64,000 nucleotides of DNA from Bos javanicus (taxonomy: Eukaryota > Chordata > Mammalia > Artiodactyla > Bovidae). A program made the translations under genes and the position numbers. Under the pieces are notes generated by a model, which saw only the letters and a list, made by a program, of their open reading frames with translations, ran no database searches and was not told the DNA's origin. The stretch covers positions 62,001 to 126,000 of the forward strand of contig NW_026893855.1 in assembly GCF_032452875.1 (NCBI RefSeq). Direction: 5' to 3'. Shown in pieces: positions 12,601 through 28,140 of this stretch (within the stretch, counting starts at the first letter, position 1; each line of letters opens with the position of its first letter).

Positions 12601-15600
12601 TCACGTGGCTGATCATGCACTGACACTGTGACTGAGCATGGACTGATCACATGACTATCATGTAGTGATCACGTGACTTAATGGCGCTGATCATGTGACT
12701 GATCATGCACTGATCATGTTTGCTATCATACACTGATCATGTGCCTCTGGAGGCAATAAACAAAGAGCTGAGTAGGCACGAATCAGTCAGCAGGCAATAA
12801 TCATGGAACTCAGCTGTGAGGAATCATGCTGCTCAGCTGGCAATAATCAAGCAGCTGAGCAGGCAGGAATTACGCAGCACAGCTGGCAATTGTCAAGCAG
12901 ATGACAGGCAGGAATCGTGCAGCTCAGCTGGCAATTGTCAAGCAGATGAGCAGACAGTAATCACGCAGCTCAGCAGGCCCAGATCACGTGACTGAGCATG
13001 CACTGTTCACGTGGCTGATCATACACTGATCACGTGATTGATCATGCACTGATCACTTGGATATCATGCACTGATCACGTGGCTGATCATACACTGTTCA
13101 CGTGTCTGACCATGCACTGATCACGTGGCTGATCATACACTGCTCACGTAACTGATCATGCACTGATCACGTGGCTATCATGCACTGAATACGTGGCTGA
13201 ACATGCACTGTTCACGTGGCTGATCACACACCTGTCACGTGACATATCATGCACTGATCACCTGGAACTCATGCACTGATCACGTGGCTGATCATACTCT
13301 GCTCACGAAACTCATCATGCACACATCACGTGGCTATCATGCACTGCTCACGTGGTTCGTCATGGAATGATCACGAAGCTACCATATACTGGTCACGTGA
13401 CTGATCATGCACAGATCACGTAAATGATCATGCACTGTTCACGTGACTGATCATGTACTGATCACGTGACTGATCATGCACTGATCACGTGGCTATCATG
13501 CTCTGCTCACGTGGCTGATCATGCAACGATCACGTAGCAACCATGTAGTGGTCTCGTGACTGATCATGCACTGATCATGTAATTGATCCTGCACTGATCA
13601 CGTGGCTCATCACGCACTGATCCGGTGGCTGATCACACACGTATCACGTGACTGGTCATGTACAGATCCCGTGACTAATCATGAAGTGATCACGTGGCTA
13701 TCATGCACTGATCACGTGGATATCATGCACTGATCACGTGGCTGATCACACACGTATCACCTGACTGATCATGCACTGATCACGTGGCTATCATGCACTG
13801 CTCACGTGGCTGATCATGCGATGATCACGCAACTACCATGTACTGGTCACATGACTGATCATGCACTGATCACGTGACTGATCATGCAGTGATCACGTGG
13901 CTGTCATGCACTACTCACGTGGCTGATCATGCAATGATCATGTAGCTACCATGTACAGGTCACGTGAATGATCATACACCCATCAGGTGACTGATCATGC
14001 ACTGATCACGTGGCTATCATGCACTGATCACTAGACTGATCATGCACTGATCACGTCTATATCATGCACTGATCACATGACTGCCCATGCACTGATCACG
14101 TGGATGATCATACACTAATCATGTGACAGATCATGCACTGATCACGTGGCTGATCATGCACTGACACTGTGACTGAGCATGGACTGATCACATGACTATC
14201 ATGTAGTGATCACGTGACTTAATGGCGCTGATCATGTGACTGATCATGCACTGATCATGTTTGCTATCATACACTGATCATGTGCCTCTGGAGGCAATAA
14301 ACAAAGAGCTGAGTAGGCACGAATCAGTCAGCAGGCAATAATCATGGAACTCAGCTGTGAGGAATCATGCTGCTCAGCTGGCAATAATCAAGCAGCTGAG
14401 CAGGCAGGAATTACGCAGCACAGCTGGCAATTGTCAAGCAGATGACAGGCAGGAATCGTGCAGCTCAGCTGGCAATTGTCAAGCAGATGAGCAGACAGTA
14501 ATCACGCAGCTCAGCAGGCCCAGATCACGTGACTGAGCATGCACTGTTCACGTGGCTGATCATACACTGATCACGTGATTGATCATGCACTGATCACTTG
14601 GATATCATGCACTGATCACGTGGCTGATCATACACTGTTCACGTGTCTGACCATGCACTGATCACGTGGCTGATCATACACTGCTCACGTAACTGATCAT
14701 GCACTGATCACGTGGCTATCATGCACTGAATACGTGGCTGAACATGCACTGTTCACGTGGCTGATCACACACCTGTCACGTGACATATCATGCACTGATC
14801 ACCTGGAACTCATGCACTGATCACGTGGCTGATCATACTCTGCTCACGAAACTCATCATGCACACATCACGTGGCTATCATGCACTGCTCACGTGGTTCG
14901 TCATGGAATGATCACGAAGCTACCATATACTGGTCACGTGACTGATCATGCACAGATCACGTAAATGATCATGCACTGTTCACGTGACTGATCATGTACT
15001 GATCACGTGACTGATCATGCACTGATCACGTGGCTATCATGCTCTGCTCACGTGGCTGATCATGCAACGATCACGTAGCAACCATGTAGTGGTCTCGTGA
15101 CTGATCATGCACTGATCATGTAATTGATCCTGCACTGATCACGTGGCTCATCACGCACTGATCCGGTGGCTGATCACACACGTATCACGTGACTGGTCAT
15201 GTACAGATCCCGTGACTAATCATGAAGTGATCACGTGGCTATCCTGCACTGATCACGTGGATATCATGCACTGATCACGTGGCTGATCACACACGTATCA
15301 CCTGACTGATCATGCACTGATCACGTGGCTATCATGCACTGCTCACGTGGCTGATCATGCGATGATCACGCAACTACCATGTACTGGTCACATGACTGAT
15401 CATGCACTGATCACGTGACTGATCATGCAGTGATCACGTGGCTGTCATGCACTACTCACGTGGCTGATCATGCAATGATCATGTAGCTACCATGTACAGG
15501 TCACGTGAATGATCATACACCCATCAGGTGACTGATCATGCACTGATCACGTGGCTATCATGCACTGATCACTAGACTGATCATGCACTGATCACGTCTA

Positions 15601-18600
15601 TATCATGCACTGATCACATGACTGCCCATGCACTGATCACGTGGATGATCATACACTAATCATGTGACAGATCATGCACTGATCACGTGGCTGATCATGC
15701 ACTGACACTGTGACTGAGCATGGACTGATCACATGACTATCATGTAGTGATCACGTGACTTAATGGCGCTGATCATGTGACTGATCATGCACTGATCATG
15801 TTTGCTATCATACACTGATCATGTGCCTCTGGAGGCAATAAACAAAGAGCTGAGTAGGCACGAATCAGTCAGCAGGCAATAATCATGGAACTCAGCTGTG
15901 AGGAATCATGCTGCTCAGCTGGCAATAATCAAGCAGCTGAGCAGGCAGGAATTACGCAGCACAGCTGGCAATTGTCAAGCAGATGACAGGCAGGAATCGT
16001 GCAGCTCAGCTGGCAATTGTCAAGCAGATGAGCAGACAGTAATCACGCAGCTCAGCAGGCCCAGATCACGTGACTGAGCATGCACTGTTCACGTGGCTGA
16101 TCATACACTGATCACGTGATTGATCATGCACTGATCACTTGGATATCATGCACTGATCACGTGGCTGATCATACACTGTTCACGTGTCTGACCATGCACT
16201 GATCACGTGGCTGATCATACACTGCTCACGTAACTGATCATGCACTGATCACGTGGCTATCATGCACTGATACGTGGCTGAACATGCACTGTTCACGTGG
16301 CTGATCACACACCTGTCACGTGACATATCATGCACTGATCACCTGGAACTCATGCACTGATCACGTGGCTGATCATACTCTGCTCACGAAACTCATCATG
16401 CACACATCACGTGGCTATCATGCACTGCTCACGTGGTTCGTCATGGAATGATCACGAAGCTACCATATACTGGTCACGTGACTGATCATGCACAGATCAC
16501 GTAAATGATCATGCACTGTTCACGTGACTGATCATGTACTGATCACGTGACTGATCATGCACTGATCACGTGGCTATCATGCTCTGCTCACGTGGCTGAT
16601 CATGCAACGATCACGTAGCAACCATGTAGTGGTCTCGTGACTGATCATGCACTGATCATGTAATTGATCCTGCACTGATCACGTGGCTCATCACGCACTG
16701 ATCCGGTGGCTGATCACACACGTATCACGTGACTGGTCATGTACAGATCCCGTGACTAATCATGAAGTGATCACGTGGCTATCATGCACTGATCACGTGG
16801 ATATCATGCACTGATCACGTGGCTGATCACACACGTATCACCTGACTGATCATGCACTGATCACGTGGCTATCATGCACTGCTCACGTGGCTGATCATGC
16901 GATGATCACGCAACTACCATGTACTGGTCACATGACTGATCATGCACTGATCACGTGACTGATCATGCAGTGATCACGTGGCTGTCATGCACTACTCACG
17001 TGGCTGATCATGCAATGATCATGTAGCTACCATGTACAGGTCACGTGAATGATCATACACCCATCAGGTGACTGATCATGCACTGATCACGTGGCTATCA
17101 TGCACTGATCACTAGACTGATCATGCACTGATCACGTCTATATCATGCACTGATCACATGACTGCCCATGCACTGATCACGTGGATGATCATACACTAAT
17201 CATGTGACAGATCATGCACTGATCACGTGGCTGATCATGCACTGACACTGTGACTGAGCATGGACTGATCACATGACTATCATGTAGTGATCACGTGACT
17301 TAATGGCGCTGATCATGTGACTGATCATGCACTGATCATGTTTGCTATCATACACTGATCATGTGCCTCTGGAGGCAATAAACAAAGAGCTGAGTAGGCA
17401 CGAATCAGTCAGCAGGCAATAATCATGGAACTCAGCTGTGAGGAATCATGCTGCTCAGCTGGCAATAATCAAGCAGCTGAGCAGGCAGGAATTACGCAGC
17501 ACAGCTGACAATTGTCAAGCAGATGACAGGCAGGAATCGTGCAGCTCAGCTGGCAATTGTCAAGCAGATGAGCAGACAGTAATCACGCAGCTCAGCAGGC
17601 CCAGATCACGTGACTGAGCATGCACTGTTCACGTGGCTGATCATACACTGATCACGTGATTGATCATGCACTGATCACTTGGATATCATGCACTGATCAC
17701 GTGGCTGATCATACACTGTTCACGTGTCTGACCATGCACTGATCACGTGGCTGATCATACACTGCTCACGTAACTGATCATGCACTGATCACGTGGCTAT
17801 CATGCACTGAATACGTGGCTGAACATGCACTGTTCACGTGGCTGATCACACACCTGTCACGTGACATATCATGCACTGATCACCTGGAACTCATGCACTG
17901 ATCACGTGGCTGATCATACTCTGCTCACGAAACTCATCATGCACACATCACGTGGCTATCATGCACTGCTCACGTGGTTCGTCATGGAATGATCACGAAG
18001 CTACCATATACTGGTCACGTGACTGATCATGCACAGATCACGTAAATGATCATGCACTGTTCACGTGACTGATCATGTACTGATCACGTGACTGATCATG
18101 CACTGATCACGTGGCTATCATGCTCTGCTCACGTGGCTGATCATGCAACGATCACGTAGCAACCATGTAGTGGTCTCGTGACTGATCATGCACTGATCAT
18201 GTAATTGATCCTGCACTGATCACGTGGCTCATCACGCACTGATCCGGTGGCTGATCACACACGTATCACGTGACTGGTCATGTACAGATCCCGTGACTAA
18301 TCATGAAGTGATCACGTGGCTATCATGCACTGATCACGTGGATATCATGCACTGATCACGTGGCTGATCACACACGTATCACCTGACTGATCATGCACTG
18401 ATCACGTGGCTATCATGCACTGCTCACGTGGCTGATCATGCGATGATCACGCAACTACCATGTACTGGTCACATGACTGATCATGCACTGATCACGTGAC
18501 TGATCATGCAGTGATCACGTGGCTGTCATGCACTACTCACGTGGCTGATCATGCAATGATCATGTAGCTACCATGTACAGGTCACGTGAATGATCATACA

Positions 18601-21600
18601 CCCATCAGGTGACTGATCATGCACTGATCACGTGGCTATCATGCACTGATCACTAGACTGATCATGCACTGATCACGTCTATATCATGCACTGATCACAT
18701 GACTGCCCATGCACTGGTCACGTGGATGATCATACACTAATCATGTGACAGATCATGCACTGATCACGTGGCTGATCATGCACTGACACTGTGACTGAGC
18801 ATGGACTGATCACATGACTATCATGTAGTGATCACGTGACTTAATGGCGCTGATCATGTGACTGATCATGCACTGATCATGTTTGCTATCATACACTGAT
18901 CATGTGCCTCTGGAGGCAATAAACAAAGAGCTGAGTAGGCACGAATCAGTCAGCAGGCAATAATCATGGAACTCAGCTGTGAGGAATCATGCTGCTCAGC
19001 TGGCAATAATCAAGCAGCTGAGCAGGCAGGAATTACGCAGCACAGCTGGCAATTGTCAAGCAGATGACAGGCAGGAATCGTGCAGCTCAGCTGGCAATTG
19101 TCAAGCAGATGAGCAGACAGTAATCACGCAGCTCAGCAGGCCCAGATCACGTGACTGAGCATGCACTGTTCACGTGGCTGATCATACACTGATCACGTGA
19201 TTGATCATGCACTGATCACTTGGATATCATGCACTGATCACGTGGCTGATCATACACTGTTCACGTGTCTGACCATGCACTGATCACGTGGCTGATCATA
19301 CACTGCTCACGTAACTGATCATGCACTGATCACGTGGCTATCATGCACTGAATACGTGGCTGAACATGCACTGTTCACGTGGCTGATCACACACCTGTCA
19401 CGTGACATATCATGCACTGATCACCTGGAACTCATGCACTGATCACGTGGCTGATCATACTCTGCTCACGAAACTCATCATGCACACATCACGTGGCTAT
19501 CATGCACTGCTCACGTGGTTCGTCATGGAATGATCACGAAGCTACCATATACTGGTCACGTGACTGATCATGCACAGATCACGTAAATGATCATGCACTG
19601 TTCACGTGACTGATCATGTACTGATCACGTGATTGATAATGCACTGATCACGTGGCTATCATGCTCTGCTCACGTGGCTGATCATGCAACGATCACGTAG
19701 CAACCATGTAGTGGTCTCGTGACTGATCATGCACTGATCATGTAATTGATCCTGCACTGATCACGTGGCTCATCACGCACTGATCCGGTGGCTGATCACA
19801 CACGTATCACGTGACTGGTCATGTACAGATCCCGTGACTAATCATGAAGTGATCACGTGGCTATCCTGCACTGATCACGTGGATATCATGCACTGATCAC
19901 GTGGCTGATCACACACGGATCACCTGACTGATCATGCACTGATCACGTGGCTATCATGCACTGCTCACGTGGCTGATCATGCGATGATCACGCAACTACC
20001 ATGTACTGGTCACATGACTGATCATGCACTGATCACGTGACTGATCATGCAGTGATCACGTGGCTGTCATGCACTACTCACGTGGCTGATCATGCAATGA
20101 TCATGTAGCTACCATGTACAGGTCACGTGAATGATCATACACCCATCAGGTGACTGATCATGCACTGATCACGTGGCTATCATGCACTGATCACTAGACT
20201 GATCATGCACTGATCACGTCTATATCATGCACTGATCACATGACTGCCCATGCACTGATCACGTGGATGATCATACACTAATCATGTGACAGATCATGCA
20301 CTGATCACGTGGCTGATCATGCACTGACACTGTGACTGAGCATGGACTGATCACATGACTATCATGTAGTGATCACGTGACTTAATGGCGCTGATCATGT
20401 GACTGATCATGCACTGATCATGTTTGCTATCATACACTGATCATGTGCCTCTGGAGGCAATAAACAAAGAGCTGAGTAGGCACGAATCAGTCAGCAGGCA
20501 ATAATCATGGAACTCAGCTGTGAGGAATCATGCTGCTCAGCTGGCAATAATCAAGCAGCTGAGCAGGCAGGAATTACGCAGCACAGCTGGCAATTGTCAA
20601 GCAGATGACAGGCAGGAATCGTGCAGCTCAGCTGGCAATTGTCAAGCAGATGAGCAGACAGTAATCACGCAGCTCAGCAGGCCCAGATCACGTGACTGAG
20701 CATGCACTGTTCACGTGGCTGATCATACACTGATCACGTGATTGATCATGCACTGATCACTTGGATATCATGCACTGATCACGTGGCTGATCATACACTG
20801 TTCACGTGTCTGACCATGCACTGATCACGTGGCTGATCATACACTGCTCACGTAACTGATCATGCACTGATCACGTGGCTATCATGCACTGAATACGTGG
20901 CTGAACATGCACTGTTCACGTGGCTGATCACACACCTGTCACGTGACATATCATGCACTGATCACCTGGAACTCATGCACTGATCACGTGGCTGATCATA
21001 CTCTGCTCACGAAACTCATCATGCACACATCACGTGGCTATCATGCACTGCTCACGTGGTTCGTCATGGAATGATCACGAAGCTACCATATACTGGTCAC
21101 GTGACTGATCATGCACAGATCACGTAAATGATCATGCACTGTTCACGTGACTGATCATGTACTGATCACGTGACTGATAATGCACTGATCACGTGGCTAT
21201 CATGCTCTGCTCACGTGGCTGATCATGCAACGATCACGTAGCAACCATGTAGTGGTCTCGTGACTGATCATGCACTGATCATGTAATTGATCCTGCACTG
21301 ATCACGTGGCTCATCACGCACTGATCCGGTGGCTGATCACACACGTATCACGTGACTGGTCATGTACAGATCCCGTGACTAATCATGAAGTGATCACGTG
21401 GCTATCCTGCACTGATCACGTGGATATCATGCACTGATCACGTGGCTGATCACACACGTATCACCTGACTGATCATGCACTGATCACGTGGCTATCATGC
21501 ACTGCTCACGTGGCTGATCATGCGATGATCACGCAACTACCATGTACTGGTCACATGACTGATCATGCACTGATCACGTGACTGATCATGCAGTGATCAC

Positions 21601-24600
21601 GTGGCTGTCATGCACTACTCACGTGGCTGATCATGCAATGATCATGTAGCTACCATGTACAGGTCACGTGAATGATCATACACCCATCAGGTGACTGATC
21701 ATGCACTGATCACGTGGCTATCATGCACTGATCACTAGACTGATCATGCACTGATCACGTCTATATCATGCACTGATCACATGACTGCCCATGCACTGAT
21801 CACGTGGATGATCATACACTAATCATGTGACAGATCATGCACTGATCACGTGGCTGATCATGCACTGACACTGTGACTGAGCATGGACTGATCACATGAC
21901 TATCATGTAGTGATCACGTGACTTAATGGCGCTGATCATGTGACTGATCATGCACTGATCATGTTTGCTATCATACACTGATCATGTGCCTCTGGAGGCA
22001 ATAAACAAAGAGCTGAGTAGGCACGAATCAGTCAGCAGGCAATAATCATGGAACTCAGCTGTGAGGAATCATGCTGCTCAGCTGGCAATAATCAAGCAGC
22101 TGAGCAGGCAGGAATTACGCAGCACAGCTGGCAATTGTCAAGCAGATGACAGGCAGGAATCGTGCAGCTCAGCTGGCAATTGTCAAGCAGATGAGCAGAC
22201 AGTAATCACGCAGCTCAGCAGGCCCAGATCACGTGACTGAGCATGCACTGTTCACGTGGCTGATCATACACTGATCACGTGATTGATCATGCACTGATCA
22301 CTTGGATATCATGCACTGATCACGTGGCTGATCATACACTGTTCACGTGTCTGACCATGCACTGATCACGTGGCTGATCATACACTGCTCACGTAACTGA
22401 TCATGCACTGATCACGTGGCTATCATGCACTGATACGTGGCTGAACATGCACTGTTCACGTGGCTGATCACACACCTGTCACGTGACATATCATGCACTG
22501 ATCACCTGGAACTCATGCACTGATCACGTGGCTGATCATACTCTGCTCACGAAACTCATCATGCACACATCACGTGGCTATCATGCACTGCTCACGTGGT
22601 TCGTCATGGAATGATCACGAAGCTACCATATACTGGTCACGTGACTGATCATGCACAGATCACGTAAATGATCATGCACTGTTCACGTGACTGATCATGT
22701 ACTGATCACGTGACTGATCATGCACTGATCACGTGGCTATCATGCTCTGCTCACGTGGCTGATCATGCAACGATCACGTAGCAACCATGTAGTGGTCTCG
22801 TGACTGATCATGCACTGATCATGTAATTGATCCTGCACTGATCACGTGGCTCATCACGCACTGATCCGGTGGCTGATCACACACGTATCACGTGACTGGT
22901 CATGTACAGATCCCGTGACTAATCATGAAGTGATCACGTGGCTATCATGCACTGATCACGTGGATATCATGCACTGATCACGTGGCTGATCACACACGTA
23001 TCACCTGACTGATCATGCACTGATCACGTGGCTATCATGCACTGCTCACGTGGCTGATCATGCGATGATCACGCAACTACCATGTACTGGTCACATGACT
23101 GATCATGCACTGATCACGTGACTGATCATGCAGTGATCACGTGGCTGTCATGCACTACTCACGTGGCTGATCATGCAATGATCATGTAGCTACCATGTAC
23201 AGGTCACGTGAATGATCATACACCCATCAGGTGACTGATCATGCACTGATCACGTGGCTATCATGCACTGATCACTAGACTGATCATGCACTGATCACGT
23301 CTATATCATGCACTGATCACATGACTGCCCATGCACTGATCACGTGGATGATCATACACTAATCATGTGACAGATCATGCACTGATCACGTGGCTGATCA
23401 TGCACTGACACTGTGACTGAGCATGGACTGATCACATGACTATCATGTAGTGATCACGTGACTTAATGGCGCTGATCATGTGACTGATCATGCACTGATC
23501 ATGTTTGCTATCATACACTGATCATGTGCCTCTGGAGGCAATAAACAAAGAGCTGAGTAGGCACGAATCAGTCAGCAGGCAATAATCATGGAACTCAGCT
23601 GTGAGGAATCATGCTGCTCAGCTGGCAATAATCAAGCAGCTGAGCAGGCAGGAATTACGCAGCACAGCTGGCAATTGTCAAGCAGATGACAGGCAGGAAT
23701 CGTGCAGCTCAGCTGGCAATTGTCAAGCAGATGAGCAGACAGTAATCACGCAGCTCAGCAGGCCCAGATCACGTGACTGAGCATGCACTGTTCACGTGGC
23801 TGATCATACACTGATCACGTGATTGATCATGCACTGATCACTTGGATATCATGCACTGATCACGTGGCTGATCATACACTGTTCACGTGTCTGACCATGC
23901 ACTGATCACGTGGCTGATCATACACTGCTCACGTAACTGATCATGCACTGATCACGTGGCTATCATGCACTGAATACGTGGCTGAACATGCACTGTTCAC
24001 GTGGCTGATCACACACCTGTCACGTGACATATCATGCACTGATCACCTGGAACTCATGCACTGATCACGTGGCTGATCATACTCTGCTCACGAAACTCAT
24101 CATGCACACATCACGTGGCTATCATGCACTGCTCACGTGGTTCGTCATGGAATGATCACGAAGCTACCATATACTGGTCACGTGACTGATCATGCACAGA
24201 TCACGTAAATGATCATGCACTGTTCACGTGACTGATCATGTACTGATCACGTGACTGATCATGCACTGATCACGTGGCTATCATGCTCTGCTCACGTGGC
24301 TGATCATGCAACGATCACGTAGCAACCATGTAGTGGTCTGACTCATGCACTGATCATGTAATTGATCCTGCACTGATCACGTGGCTCATCACGCACTGAT
24401 CCGGTGGCTGATCACACACGTATCACGTGACTGGTCATGTACAGATCCCGTGACTAATCATGAAGTGATCACGTGGCTATCCTGCACTGATCACGTGGAT
24501 ATCATGCACTGATCACGTGGCTGATCACACACGTATCACCTGACTGATCATGCACTGATCACGTGGCTATCATGCACTGCTCACGTGGCTGATCATGCGA

Positions 24601-25067
24601 TGATCACGCAACTACCATGTACTGGTCACATGACTGATCATGCACTGATCACGTGACTGATCATGCAGTGATCACGTGGCTGTCATGCACTACTCACGTG
24701 GCTGATCATGCAATGATCATGTAGCTACCATGTACAGGTCACGTGAATGATCATACACCCATCAGGTGACTGATCATGCACTGATCACGTGGCTATCATG
24801 CACTGATCACTAGACTGATCATGCACTGATCACGTCTATATCATGCACTGATCACATGACTGCCCATGCACTGATCACGTGGATGATCATACACTAATCA
24901 TGTGACAGATCATGCACTGATCACGTGGCTGATCATGCACTGACACTGTGACTGAGCATGGACTGATCACATGACTATCATGTAGTGATCACGTGACTTA
25001 ATGGCGCTGATCATGTGACTGATCATGCACTGATCATGTTTGCTATCATACACTGATCATGTGCCTC
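9666..25067. repeat. Domain 2 of array 1 (U7-U16, extending into U17)
   Basis: All units here read AACTGATCATGCACTGATC at monomers 8-9, a form not seen in U1-U6 or U18-U37. They nearly all carry TATCATGTAG and CACTGATCACGTGGATG; U12 has GGTC at the latter. U17 (25068-26608) still has the domain-2 form at 25471 but has switched to GGTC and TATCGTGTAG by 26411-26520. The right boundary therefore falls inside U17, between about 25.5 and 26.4 kb. Confidence 0.8.
23533..25067. repeat. HOR unit U16 with 6-bp deletion
   Basis: The unit is 1535 bp. At 24331-24350 it reads TAGTGGTCTGACTCATGCAC where other units have GGTCTCGTGACTGATCATGC, a net loss of 6 bp in monomer 26 (fourth monomer of 90-bp module 2). 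Confidence 0.9.
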
Positions 25068-26608
25068 TGGAGGCAATAAACAAAGAGCTGAGTAGGCACG
25101 AATCAGTCAGCAGGCAATAATCATGGAACTCAGCTGTGAGGAATCATGCTGCTCAGCTGGCAATAATCAAGCAGCTGAGCAGGCAGGAATTACGCAGCAC
25201 AGCTGGCAATTGTCAAGCAGATGACAGGCAGGAATCGTGCAGCTCAGCTGGCAATTGTCAAGCAGATGAGCAGACAGTAATCACGCAGCTCAGCAGGCCC
25301 AGATCACGTGACTGAGCATGCACTGTTCACGTGGCTGATCATACACTGATCACGTGATTGATCATGCACTGATCACTTGGATATCATGCACTGATCACGT
25401 GGCTGATCATACACTGTTCACGTGTCTGACCATGCACTGATCACGTGGCTGATCATACACTGCTCACGTAACTGATCATGCACTGATCACGTGGCTATCA
25501 TGCACTGAATACGTGGCTGAACATGCACTGTTCACGTGGCTGATCACACACCTGTCACGTGACATATCATGCACTGATCACCTGGAACTCATGCACTGAT
25601 CACGTGGCTGATCATACTCTGCTCACGAAACTCATCATGCACACATCACGTGGCTATCATGCACTGCTCACGTGGTTCGTCATGGAATGATCACGAAGCT
25701 ACCATATACTGGTCACGTGACTGATCATGCACAGATCACGTAAATGATCATGCACTGTTCACGTGACTGATCATGTACTGATCACGTGACTGATCATGCA
25801 CTGATCACGTGGCTATCATGCTCTGCTCACGTGGCTGATCATGCAACGATCACGTAGCAACCATGTAGTGGTCTCGTGACTGATCATGCACTGATCATGT
25901 AATTGATCCTGCACTGATCACGTGGCTCATCACGCACTGATCCGGTGGCTGATCACACACGTATCACGTGACTGGTCATGTACAGATCCCGTGACTAATC
26001 ATGAAGTGATCACGTGGCTATCCTGCACTGATCACGTGGATATCATGCACTGATCACGTGGCTGATCACACACGTATCACCTGACTGATCATGCACTGAT
26101 CACGTGGCTATCATGCACTGCTCACGTGGCTGATCATGCGATGATCGCGCAACTACCATGTACTGGTCACATGACTGATCATGCACTGATCACGTGACTG
26201 ATCATGCAGTGATCACGTGGCTGTCATGCACTACTCACGTGGCTGATCATGCAATGATCATGTAGCTACCATGTACAGGTCACGTGAATGATCATACACC
26301 CATCAGGTGACTGATCATGCACTGATCACGTGGCTATCATGCACTGATCACTAGACTGATCATGCACTGATCACGTCTATATCATGCACTGATCACATGA
26401 CTGCCCATGCACTGGTCACGTGGATGATCATACACTAATCATGTGACAGATCATGCACTGATCACGTGGCTGATCATGCACTGACACTGTGACTGAGCAT
26501 GGACTGATCACATGACTATCGTGTAGTGATCACGTGACTTAATGGCGCTGATCATGTGACTGATCATGCACTGATCATGTTTGCTATCATACACTGATCA
26601 TGTGCCTC

Positions 26609-28140
26609 TGGAGGCAATAAACAAAGAGCTGAGTAGGCACGAATCAGTCAGCAGGCAATAATCATGGAACTCAGCTGTGAGGAATCATGCTGCTCAGCTG
26701 GCAATAATCAAGCAGCTGAGCAGGCAGGAATTACGCAGCACAGCTGGCAATTGTCAAGCAGATGACAGGCAGGAATCGTGCAGCTCAGCTGGCAATTGTC
26801 AAGCAGATGAGCAGACAGTAATCACGCAGCTCAGCAGGCCCAGATCGCGTGACTGAGCATGCACTGTTCACGTGGCTGATCATACACTGATCACGTGATT
26901 GATCATGCACTGATCACTTGGATATCATGCACTGATCACGTGGCTGATCATACACTGTTCACGTGTCTGACCATGCACTGATCACGTGGCTGATCATACA
27001 CTGCTCACGTAACTGATCACTTATCACGTGGCTATCATGCACTGATACGTGGCTGAACATGCACTGTTCACGTGGCTGATCACACACCTGTCACGTGACA
27101 TATCATGCACTGATCACCTGGAACTCATGCACTGATCACGTGGCTGATCATACTCTGCTCACGAAACTCATCATGCACACATCACGTGGCTATCATGCAC
27201 TGCTCACGTGGTTCGTCATGGAATGATCACGAAGCTACCATATACTGGTCACGTGACTGATCATGCACAGATCACGTAAATGATCATGCACTGTTCACGT
27301 GACTGATCATGTACTGATCACGTGACTGATCATGCACTGATCACGTGGCTATCATGCTCTGCTCACGTGGCTGATCATGCAACGATCACGTAGCAACCAT
27401 GTAGTGGTCTCGTGACTGATCATGCACTGATCATGTAATTGATCCTGCACTGATCACGTGGCTCATCACTGATCCGGTGGCTGATCACACACGTATCACG
27501 TGACTGGTCATGTACAGATCCCGTGACTAATCATGAAGTGATCACGTGGCTATCATGCACTGATCACGTGGATATCATGCACTGATCACGTGGCTGATCA
27601 CACACGTATCACCTGACTGATCATGCACTGATCACGTGGCTATCATGCACTGCTCACGTGGCTGATCATGCGATGATCACGCAACTACCATGTACTGGTC
27701 ACATGACTGATCATGCACTGATCACGTGACTGATCATGCAGTGATCACGTGGCTGTCATGCACTACTCACGTGGCTGATCATGCAATGATCATGTAGCTA
27801 CCATGTACAGGTCGCGTGAATGATCATACACCCATCAGGTGACTGATCATGCACTGATCACGTGGCTATCATGCACTGATCACTAGACTGATCATGCACT
27901 GGTCACGTCTATATCATGCACTGATCACATGACTGCCCATGCACTGGTCACGTGGATGATCATACACTAATCATGTGACAGATCATGCACTGATCGCGTG
28001 GCTGATCATGCACTGACACTGTGACTGAGCATGGACTGATCACATGACTATCGTGTAGTGATCACGTGACTTAATGGCGCTGATCATGTGACTGATCATG
28101 CACTGATCATGTTTGCTATCATACACTGATCATGTGCCTC
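26609..28140. repeat. HOR unit U18 with three small deletions (1532 bp)
   Basis: This first unit of domain 3 has lost 9 bp in total: 4 bp near 27017 (AACTGATCACTTATC), 1 bp near 27046 (CTGATACGTGG for CTGAATACGTGG) and 4 bp near 27468 (CTCATCACTGATCC for CTCATCACGCACTGATCC). Two of the losses lie next to short direct repeats (CAC, CACT), which suggests slippage. The unit lies at the border between two homogenisation domains. Confidence 0.85.
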
